Shown here one piece after another: positions 7,667-13,570 of a DNA stretch of 13,570 bases. The position numbers were made by a program, and so were the translations under genes. The DNA lies in NCBI GenBank assembly GCA_964002385.1, contig CAXFFS010000034.1, positions 1-13,570 of the forward strand, written 5' to 3'. Each line of letters starts with the position of its first letter. The first letter of the stretch is position 1. Source of the DNA: AEGEAN-183 sp964002385 (GTDB lineage Bacteria > Pseudomonadota > Gammaproteobacteria > Magnimaribacterales > Magnimaribacteraceae). The notes under the pieces are model-generated. The model made no database searches. It was given only the letters and a program-made list of their open reading frames with translations, and was not told the DNA's origin.

Positions 7667-8874
7667 TCATTGAGGAATCCATAAATTCTGCTATAGATGC
7701 TATCAAGGCTAATTTACTTAGGTCCTTGTTGACTGCTCTAGCTATCATCATCGGAACAGCTGCCGTTATTGCTATGGTAGGTATAGGAACTGGCGCTCAA
7801 CAAGCAATAGAAGATTCCATTTCAAGCTTAGGAGCCAAAACTGTATCTGTTTATCCAGGTCAAAAGAAAAGGAGAGGCGTAACTGGCAGCTGGGTTGCCC
7901 TTTGGTTAAAAGATTCAGATGCTTTATCAAAAGATTCGGAAATACCTTGGCGTATCTCCCCTGAGATGCATGGCAATAAACAAGTTAAATTTGGTGACAA
8001 TAATGCTAATTTTTCAATTTATGGGGTTCAACCGAACTTCTTCTCAGTTAACTCATTCACACTGACAAAAGGACAGCTTTTTAGTGAAAATGACAATTTT
8101 TCTCGTAAAAAGGTTGCTGTACTGGGACACAGCATAGCGGAAGAACTCAAAATCCCAGAGGAGATGCTACTTAATAAAGAAATACAAATTGGGAGCCATT
8201 CCTTCAAAGTAATAGGGCTCTTAGGTAAAAAAGGATCAGGTGGTTGGGAAAATACTGACGAAAGAATATACGTACCTATGATGACAGCCTCCACAAGGGT
8301 ATATGGAAGAAAATGGATTAATACTTTAAGGGTACAAATCCCAGACGGGACATCCATTAAGGAAGCCATGATGTCCATAGAAAGAGTGCTTCGTAGAGAG
8401 CATGATATTAGTCCAGGTGTAGATAATGATTTTAGAATTATTGACTGGTCTCAAATACAACAAATTCAACAAGATGCTACAGCCATATTTACTACCTTAA
8501 TTGCTGGAATTGCTGGCATAAGCCTACTGGTTGGTGGAATAGGGGTTATGAATATTATGCTCGTATCAGTGACAGAACGAACTAAAGAGATAGGTTTGCG
8601 AAAGGCTTTGGGAGCAACACCGAGAGCTATATTGTTTCAATTCATTGTTGAGGCAATTATTTTGTGCGTTATAGGAGGGATTATTGGAGCTTTGTTTGGA
8701 ACATTTATTTATTTTTTGGCTGCTTCTTTCTCTGAACAATTGCCCTTTGTAGTACCTGTAATGGCAATTCTAGGTGCAATAACTTTCTCCGCCTGCGTAG
8801 GTTTATTTTTTGGAATTTGGCCAGCTAAAAGAGCCGCAAGGTTAGATCCTGCAGTTGCCCTTCAATACGAATAA
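7663..8874 (+). CDS. MacB-like ABC exporter permease (FtsX family)
   Basis: A 403-residue integral membrane protein without its own ATPase domain, the split form seen in YknZ-type systems. The first membrane helix is at about 22-42 (LLTALAIIIGTAAVIAMVG), followed by a large periplasmic MacB core domain (about 45-270). Three further helices lie at about 277-300, 333-354 and 363-383, the FtsX-domain pattern. The loop TERTKEIGLRKALGA (304-318) is the conserved coupling segment contacting the ATPase, and the end AARLDPAVALQYE is classic for MacB. Start ATG overlaps the adaptor stop by four bases. Its stop is only two bases from the stop of the convergent 71-residue gene, with no clear terminator between them. 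Confidence 0.95.
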   Translation: MIIEESINSAIDAIKANLLRSLLTALAIIIGTAAVIAMVGIGTGAQQAIEDSISSLGAKTVSVYPGQKKRRGVTGSWVALWLKDSDALSKDSEIPWRISPEMHGNKQVKFGDNNANFSIYGVQPNFFSVNSFTLTKGQLFSENDNFSRKKVAVLGHSIAEELKIPEEMLLNKEIQIGSHSFKVIGLLGKKGSGGWENTDERIYVPMMTASTRVYGRKWINTLRVQIPDGTSIKEAMMSIERVLRREHDISPGVDNDFRIIDWSQIQQIQQDATAIFTTLIAGIAGISLLVGGIGVMNIMLVSVTERTKEIGLRKALGATPRAILFQFIVEAIILCVIGGIIGALFGTFIYFLAASFSEQLPFVVPVMAILGAITFSACVGLFFGIWPAKRAARLDPAVALQYE

Positions 8875-8876
8875 GT

Positions 8877-9092
8877 TTACTTCTTATACAGATAAAAATA
8901 AGAAACGACCATAGAGGCGAAAGCTAAGAGAATTAAAAGTATTCTGTGATCCAACAAATTATTAGATACATCTTCTCCGGATACTCCAAAAATATCCATA
9001 ATCAAAAAAATTAGGAAAAGGACCAGAGTACAAGCTAAAAGACTAATTAAAGCTAGGATTATCCACTTAGCTATTCTTGTAAGAAATTGCAT
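8877..9092 (-). CDS. Small two-helix membrane protein, function unknown
   Basis: A 71-residue protein I do not recognise. It has an N-terminal basic stretch (FLTRIAKW), a long hydrophobic helix at about 10-33, a short polar loop with acidic residues (GVSGEDVSNN, about 36-45), and a second helix at about 50-67 ending in YLYKK. That topology suggests both ends on the cytoplasmic side. It begins seven bases after the nuclease stop and looks like the last gene of the six-gene minus-strand operon. The AGAAGA stretch upstream of ATG is a possible ribosome site. Its stop nearly abuts the exporter permease stop on the other strand. It could be spurious, but its length, composition and position favour a real gene. 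Confidence 0.62.
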   Translation of the reverse strand: MQFLTRIAKWIILALISLLACTLVLFLIFLIMDIFGVSGEDVSNNLLDHRILLILLAFASMVVSYFYLYKK

Positions 9093-9099
9093 TAAGAAA

Positions 9100-9699
9100 C
9101 TATCTTCTTCTAGCTTTGCGCCATTCCCAAGGTGGTGCGGGATAGCGTTTAGACCAAATACCTTTTTTCAGTTTTTGAGCATCTTCTTGGTTTAGATAGA
9201 AAGTCTTATCAATTACATAATAATCATACACCCATGCCATTCCTGCAGAGACCATTGCCCTATTGATATCAACTCCATTGCAATAAAGTCTTGCTATATA
9301 TCTACCGTATTGATCTTGATCCGAAATATGCGCACTGAATTCACCATCTTTCAGCAGGTCCCTTAAAAAGACTTTAGATTGTCTACCAAACGGTTGATCT
9401 CTTTCTGGAGCATCGATCTCAGCTAACCTGATTTTGTAAGTTTTATCTCCTAATAAACCGTAAACAGTATCACCATCTATAACTTTCTCTACTTGTAATC
9501 CCTTAATTACTAGAGGTTGTTGAACTTGGTCAGGGTTAGAACTAGAAGTGTAAGATTCATCACTAATAAAGACAGGAACCATCTCATCTAGCACTAAAGC
9601 TCCACCATAACCCTGTTTCCAATGCTCAACTGTTGGCCTATAAGCAGAACTTACATCAAAACTTATTATTAGAATTAATAGTGGTAACAAACTCTTCAT
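9100..9699 (-). CDS. Secreted staphylococcal-nuclease-like (SNase) protein
   Basis: Thermonuclease-type phosphodiesterase expected to cut DNA or RNA with Ca2+ outside the cytoplasm. I chose ATG at 9697-9699 (199 residues) because the protein then starts MKSLLPLLILIISF and ends its signal at VSSA/YR. The frame also opens at 9735, which would add MLVLYIKRKQND and overlap the upstream gene by seven bases. In the 199-residue numbering the catalytic set is intact: D75 and D77 in IDGDTV, R91, D96 and E99 in RLAEIDAPE, and R133 in QYGRYIARL. Residues about 20-65 before the domain are not recognised. The C-terminal YPAPPWEWRK is typical of short secreted SNase proteins. It sits between the GIY-YIG gene and the small membrane protein in the operon. 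Confidence 0.9.
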   Translation of the reverse strand: MKSLLPLLILIISFDVSSAYRPTVEHWKQGYGGALVLDEMVPVFISDESYTSSSNPDQVQQPLVIKGLQVEKVIDGDTVYGLLGDKTYKIRLAEIDAPERDQPFGRQSKVFLRDLLKDGEFSAHISDQDQYGRYIARLYCNGVDINRAMVSAGMAWVYDYYVIDKTFYLNQEDAQKLKKGIWSKRYPAPPWEWRKARRR

Positions 9700-9728
9700 A
9701 TCATTCTGTTTTCTCTTAATGTACAAGA

Positions 9729-9968
9729 CTAACAAATTAATTTATTTTTTTCTTTGGAGTTTAATTTTTTAATTTCCATTTCTCTAATCGTAGCTTCACT
9801 CCTAGATTTAAACTTTTTTTTATAAACAATCTTGAATGGGCCCCTTCCTTTAGTGTATTTAGCACCCCTTCCTTCTTCGTGAGCAAGAAGTCTTTCTTCA
9901 ATATTATTAGTAATACCAGTGTACAAAGAATTGTCTCCGCACTTCAAAATATAAACTAACCAAGACAA
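9729..9968 (-). CDS. GIY-YIG domain protein, UPF0213/YhbQ-like
   Basis: A 79-residue single-domain GIY-YIG protein. VYILKC (5-10) and LYTGIT (15-20) form the paired GIY-YIG strands, R26 and H30 lie in the following helix, and E63 in the REMEIKK helix matches the conserved metal-binding glutamate. Family members are predicted small nucleases; E. coli YhbQ is the best-known relative. The only possible start is TTG at 9966-9968, since the TAG stop of MsrAB lies in the same frame two codons upstream and no ATG or GTG follows before the domain. There is no good Shine-Dalgarno, so translation probably depends on reinitiation after MsrAB. It overlaps the longer possible start of the nuclease gene at 9735. 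Confidence 0.85.
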   Translation of the reverse strand: MSWLVYILKCGDNSLYTGITNNIEERLLAHEEGRGAKYTKGRGPFKIVYKKKFKSRSEATIREMEIKKLNSKEKNKLIC

Positions 9969-9974
9969 GAGAGA

Positions 9975-11252
9975 CTACCCAGAACTAGCTGTTAGATAAG
10001 CTTCCCTGGTTTGAAAGTCTAAAACTGTAGCATTTATGCAATACCTTGGTTTGCCATTTGGTCCATCTGGAAAAACATGACCTAAATGAATACCTGAACT
10101 TTTTGATCTTAGTTCAGTTCTGACCATTCCAAAACTGGTATCAAGGTGTTCTGTTACTGTTCCATTAACAGGTTTGGTAAAGGACAACCATCCTGTTCCA
10201 GAATTGAATCGATCTCTAGTATCAAACACAGCAACCCCACTAAGTTTATCTGTAAAAACTCCATCCGGAGTATTTTTAAAAATCTGATACTCTTTGCAAT
10301 ACCTGGCATCTGTTCCTTGATTAAACGCCACATTAAACGCTTCTGTTTTTCCTAATTTAAATAATCCTAAGATTTTGTAAAAAGTTTCTGCTTCCATATA
10401 ACCCTTTTTCCCATATATTTCCTTTCCATTTTCTAGAAATAAAACGGTAGGTGTTGCCCAGGTTTCTGTCTTGATCTTTAGGCCATCAAGTCCAGAAGAA
10501 GTACGGTAGGATAAAGGTATGGTTCCTTGGTAGCTTATCAATACATCTGCTCTAAATTTTTCACAATAAGGGCAAGAATCAGACTCTATTACAACTATGT
10601 GCTTTCCTTGTTGAAGGAAAGAATTGTCTATTTCATCTCTACCATCTTCCTTGTTAAACACCACACCAGTGGAGTGATCAGGGCAATAGCCATTTGGATT
10701 CTTAACTAAATAATCTTGATGATATTCTTCAGCATAATGAAATTCTGTTAATGGTTTAATTTTGGTCTGGATCCTGCCGTAGCCATTCGCACTCATAAGA
10801 ACTTGAAATTCATCTAATAACCTTTTTGCTATCTTTCTTTGTTCGTCATTAATAGTCAGAATCACTGAACGGTATTGGGTGCCAATATCATTACCTTGAC
10901 GATTGAATTGTGTAGGGTCGTGCCCTTCAAAGTAATCCTTTAAGATTTCTTCTACCGACACAATATTTCTATCGAATACCACCAGCACTACTTCTGCGTG
11001 GTTATTTGGATTAAATCTATTTTTAGGTTTTGTTATTTCTCTGTAGGTTGGTTTAACACCCTTACCATCGGCATAGCCTGATATAGCGCTAACTACTCCA
11101 GGAATAGATTCGTAACGTTTTTCTTCCCCCCAGAAGCAACCTGACCCAAGGACGATACTTTCTAGTTGGCTGGTCGCTTGAATCTTCTCTTCATCTTCAG
11201 AAAATAGTCCATAACTTAACAGTAACGAAAAAATTAGGAGTAAACGTTTCAT
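9975..11252 (-). CDS. msrAB: Secreted MsrA-thioredoxin-MsrB fusion, methionine sulfoxide reductase
   Basis: A 425-residue protein repairing both S- and R-methionine sulfoxide. An N-terminal signal peptide (about 1-18, KRLLLIFSLLLSYGLFS) sends it out of the cytoplasm. MsrA spans about 30-200, with catalytic C39 in GSGCFWG and resolving C190 in NPNGYC. A thioredoxin-like domain (about 215-300) follows, with C227/C230 in SDSCPYC and cis-proline in WATPTV. MsrB occupies about 305-415, with SGTGWLSF, HLGHVFPDGP and catalytic C405 in RYCIN. The four zinc cysteines of many MsrB proteins are absent; C319 in GTDARYCKEY is the likely resolving cysteine. The domain order differs from Neisseria PilB (thioredoxin-MsrA-MsrB). 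It starts two bases after the copper/haem fusion stop, so translation is coupled. Confidence 0.94.
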   Translation of the reverse strand: MKRLLLIFSLLLSYGLFSEDEEKIQATSQLESIVLGSGCFWGEEKRYESIPGVVSAISGYADGKGVKPTYREITKPKNRFNPNNHAEVVLVVFDRNIVSVEEILKDYFEGHDPTQFNRQGNDIGTQYRSVILTINDEQRKIAKRLLDEFQVLMSANGYGRIQTKIKPLTEFHYAEEYHQDYLVKNPNGYCPDHSTGVVFNKEDGRDEIDNSFLQQGKHIVVIESDSCPYCEKFRADVLISYQGTIPLSYRTSSGLDGLKIKTETWATPTVLFLENGKEIYGKKGYMEAETFYKILGLFKLGKTEAFNVAFNQGTDARYCKEYQIFKNTPDGVFTDKLSGVAVFDTRDRFNSGTGWLSFTKPVNGTVTEHLDTSFGMVRTELRSKSSGIHLGHVFPDGPNGKPRYCINATVLDFQTREAYLTASSG

Positions 11253-11254
11253 GT

Positions 11255-13045
11255 TTAATTTTTTGAAACTAGGTTTCTGTAATAAGGAATTTCTTCCTCC
11301 TGGAGAACCCTCATCATGTAAGCTCCAAATAACATCTCTTCAAAGGATTGATCACCCCAAGTAACTTCTATAGTAGGATCAGGATTGGCTTTGTTCTGTG
11401 CAGAATTGTCCCACCACTGGTGTTGAATTAATGTTGTTCCAGCTGGAATAAATTTTGGTTCTTGAAAATCATAAGAAGTTTGCCAATTAAAATCATAATT
11501 AGGAACTGAAAGTAGAATTTCTGTTCTTCCGTCAGGGTAATAAGCAGTCACTACCATCTTTTTGCCACGGTAATGAGCATGGGGTAAAACGCTGTATAGA
11601 AGAGAATCTTCAGAAACCGCCCTGGAAACGGATTCTTTATGTTCTTTTACTCCTGCTGGAATACGGATTCTAGGGTTTAACATGATCATTGAAAAAATTT
11701 CATGTTTTGGCTTTTCATCTGCAACCCATATACCCATCTTAGTAGAATCCACGGTAGCTCTACCTACAGGTGTGTAGTGCATTTGAAACTCAAAGGTAGA
11801 ATTCGCTGGAAGAAAAGTACCCGAGTTATCTGGGAAAGGATTACTATTTATTCCCGGTGCATATCCTCTTAAACCCTTACGTTCCCTAAATTTAAGTTTC
11901 CCTTTTCTTGGACCACGAGTTTCTGTGGGACCAAAGCTAGTAATTACATGGTGTAGAACCTGCCTGTCTCCTGGAACAATCTCGCTTGCTTTAACCCATA
12001 TATCCTTACCCACACTATTTTTTACATATTTATATTTGTAATCTACAACACCCGTTGCTGGAACATCGGTTGACGGAATTTCAATAACGTAATCAGGCGG
12101 TCCTAATTTTTCTTCATTGGCCCAAACCGAGGTTGATAGTTTGACTTGTTTCAAAGGATCAGGTCCATCTCCCCTCTTAGCACCCGCTTCAATCCAATGA
12201 ACTAGTGTCTTTACTTCTTCGGCATTAAGTGACCTATCATTACTGTATTCTCCTATGAGAGGATCGGCATGCCAGGGTGGCATCCTCTTAGTTCTAATGA
12301 CCTCTCTCATCATTAAAGAAAAACCCTTAACCATTTTATGATCAGACATAACCCAAGGTCCCACACCGCCTTCTCTGTGACAAACCGTACAATTTTCTAC
12401 TAGTATCGGGGCAACATCATCGGCATAAGAGATCAATTGCTTGTCTGCTTTCTTGGGAAAATTAATTAGGCACCCAAGAGATTCAGTTCTAGGTACAGAT
12501 ACGGATCTGTCTTCAAGTAAATCGTCAATCGCATCTTTGAGGAAATGTTTTGAAGCTTTTTCTTTTTGATTTTCATACGTCAATCTGTCATCGATAGCAC
12601 CTATATAAGCCACCGACCATTTCTTTGGATTTATTACGAAGACTTCGCCTGTTCGACTTAACTCTAAGCTCTCCCCTATTATTTGAGAGTCATCAACAAG
12701 TATTCTCAAGTCATAATTATATTCTTTGGCTTCTTCCGTTATTGTTATTCGATCGTCTTGGAGATTCGAATTTATCATGAAAAATTCAACTTCCTGGTCT
12801 TTGTAAATATCTTTAAGTTCTTGAAAACGAGCAGCTGCATGCCTAACTATAGGGCAGCCATTTCCTTGCACTAGGAAAATTAAGGCTTTTTGGTCGTTGT
12901 AATAAAAAAGTTCGTGAGAACCACCTTTTTGGTCTAGTAATCTAAAATTTTCTACCTTATCTCCAGGCTCCATAGAAACAAGCCAAGATGGAATTATCAG
13001 CAGAAGAAAAAGAGTAACTTTTCTTATCATATTTTTAGGTTTCAT
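11255..13045 (-). CDS. Secreted redoxin / cytochrome c / PHM-like copper monooxygenase fusion
   Basis: A 596-residue exported protein; the signal peptide is at about 7-24. Residues about 26-195 form a PRX-like redoxin domain: GNGCPIVRH keeps C64 of the CxxC but has Gly61 in place of the first cysteine, and LGCLINF holds C192. A class I cytochrome c segment follows, with haem motif CTVCH (219-223) and M255 in KRMPPWHAD as a possible axial ligand. The C-terminal half (about 320-590) resembles copper type II ascorbate-dependent monooxygenases (PHM/DBM): LHHV (H365, H366) and MHYTPVG (H423) fit the CuH site; LPHAHYRG (H489, H491) and EEML (M571) fit the CuM site. All six copper ligands are therefore present. 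It follows the thioredoxin gene by 13 bases. The substrate and reductant are unknown; electrons may come through the fused haem. Met6 is an alternative start. Confidence 0.9.
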   Translation of the reverse strand: MKPKNMIRKVTLFLLLIIPSWLVSMEPGDKVENFRLLDQKGGSHELFYYNDQKALIFLVQGNGCPIVRHAAARFQELKDIYKDQEVEFFMINSNLQDDRITITEEAKEYNYDLRILVDDSQIIGESLELSRTGEVFVINPKKWSVAYIGAIDDRLTYENQKEKASKHFLKDAIDDLLEDRSVSVPRTESLGCLINFPKKADKQLISYADDVAPILVENCTVCHREGGVGPWVMSDHKMVKGFSLMMREVIRTKRMPPWHADPLIGEYSNDRSLNAEEVKTLVHWIEAGAKRGDGPDPLKQVKLSTSVWANEEKLGPPDYVIEIPSTDVPATGVVDYKYKYVKNSVGKDIWVKASEIVPGDRQVLHHVITSFGPTETRGPRKGKLKFRERKGLRGYAPGINSNPFPDNSGTFLPANSTFEFQMHYTPVGRATVDSTKMGIWVADEKPKHEIFSMIMLNPRIRIPAGVKEHKESVSRAVSEDSLLYSVLPHAHYRGKKMVVTAYYPDGRTEILLSVPNYDFNWQTSYDFQEPKFIPAGTTLIQHQWWDNSAQNKANPDPTIEVTWGDQSFEEMLFGAYMMRVLQEEEIPYYRNLVSKN

Positions 13046-13058
13046 AGGGTTAATCGTA

Positions 13059-13562
13059 TTAATTCGAAATTAAAGCATATTTCTGGAAATAGTTAAAAAT
13101 TTCCTGTTGTTTACTGTCTCTAGCTGTTCGCCATCGATCATTTGTATCAAGGTTTAGGGCTTTTCCTTCTTTATCAAATATAACTACCCTAGGTACTCCT
13201 TCCTGCTTAGGAATTCCTAAAACTTCGAGTAAAGGCATGTTGATGTCGTACTTTCCAAGGTCTACATGCATAATTGAATAGTTCTCTCGAATAAATTTAT
13301 CTACTGAAGGTAGTTTTAATGTTCCAGCAAGTATTCTGCAATCTGGACACCAATTAGCTCCAAATATCACTACAGCTTGTTTGTCTTTTGTATTTTGAAT
13401 GAACTTCTTTAGTTCTTCTGTTGAAACCTCTTTTCTTTCATATGGCAAAGGCAAGGGAAGTTTTAATGCTTCACTCTCTGAAATAAAAATTAAATTACTT
13501 TTTTCGTCTGAGTACCCTGAGTTCATTAAAACCACTAAAGAGAGAAGTAGAAACTTCTTCAT
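13059..13562 (-). CDS. Secreted thioredoxin-family protein
   Basis: A 167-residue protein with a signal peptide (about 1-17, KKFLLLSLVVLMNSGYS) and a thioredoxin fold in residues about 45-160. The active site is FGANWCPDC with C72 and C75, and the cis-proline motif is EGVPRVVIFD. The WCPDC dipeptide and the leader fit periplasmic thiol reductases that recycle a partner enzyme rather than general oxidases. It is the first gene visible of the minus-strand operon and lies immediately upstream of the copper/haem fusion and MsrAB, both possible partners. Only eight bases lie upstream of its ATG in this window, so its promoter and any earlier operon gene are out of view. Confidence 0.9.
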   Translation of the reverse strand: MKKFLLLSLVVLMNSGYSDEKSNLIFISESEALKLPLPLPYERKEVSTEELKKFIQNTKDKQAVVIFGANWCPDCRILAGTLKLPSVDKFIRENYSIMHVDLGKYDINMPLLEVLGIPKQEGVPRVVIFDKEGKALNLDTNDRWRTARDSKQQEIFNYFQKYALISN

Positions 13563-13570
13563 GATTTAAC

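Noticed and set aside
8028..8378. A 116-codon minus-strand open frame
   Set aside because: It is antisense to the periplasmic domain of the MacB-like permease, which has clear family motifs.
5786..8874. LolCDE lipoprotein-release system as an alternative identity for the ABC genes
   Set aside because: LolCDE has no MacA-type periplasmic adaptor gene; the adaptor and the MacB-like C-terminus of the permease favour an exporter.
8881..8904. Inverted repeat TTCTTAT / ATAAGAA near the convergent stops, a possible terminator
   Set aside because: The stem is only seven base pairs, nearly all A/T, with no clean T-run, and it lies inside the coding end of the 71-residue gene.
9700..9735. Longer start for the SNase gene (ATG at 9733-9735)
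   Set aside because: It would place a charged stretch before the signal peptide and overlap the GIY-YIG gene; the start at 9699 gives a normal secretion signal.

Overview
The window is an AT-rich (sampled lines 35-40% GC by eye), tightly packed stretch of bacterial chromosome. Gaps between genes are a few bases, several genes start with GTG or TTG, and many proteins carry Sec signal peptides. The mix of acyl-CoA, TauD-type and secreted redox enzymes, with a Gram-negative MacA/MacB-like transporter, suggests a streamlined marine proteobacterium, possibly a gammaproteobacterium such as SAR86. That placement is inference from style and gene content; no rRNA or taxonomic marker is present. I see no tRNA, rRNA, CRISPR array, insertion sequence or phage gene.

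Region 1 (1-5650, all minus strand) is a catabolic and redox cluster. In transcription order it holds a PRX-like thioredoxin-fold protein, an AhpD/carboxymuconolactone-decarboxylase-type protein, an AMP-forming acyl-CoA ligase, a TauD/TfdA Fe(II)/2-oxoglutarate dioxygenase, an EamA-type transporter and an acyl-CoA dehydrogenase cut by the left edge. The first four are 4-14 bases apart and look like one operon. A hairpin separates the dioxygenase from the transporter. The set suggests uptake or export, oxidation, CoA activation and dehydrogenation of an unknown carboxylic acid.

Region 2 (5651-5785) is the only divergent intergenic region. It carries a perfect 11-bp inverted repeat. Region 3 (5786-8874, plus strand) is a three-gene MacAB-like tripartite exporter: a separate ATPase, a periplasmic adaptor and an FtsX-type permease. 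No TolC-like outer-membrane partner is in the window.

Region 4 (8877-13562, minus strand) is a second operon, mostly of envelope proteins. In order it encodes a secreted thioredoxin; a secreted fusion of redoxin, cytochrome c and a PHM-like copper monooxygenase; a secreted MsrA-thioredoxin-MsrB fusion; a small GIY-YIG protein; a secreted staphylococcal-nuclease-like protein; and a 71-residue membrane protein. The most interesting content is here: a large copper/haem/redoxin fusion encoded next to a self-contained methionine sulfoxide repair enzyme and a thioredoxin, which may form one periplasmic copper-redox and repair module.
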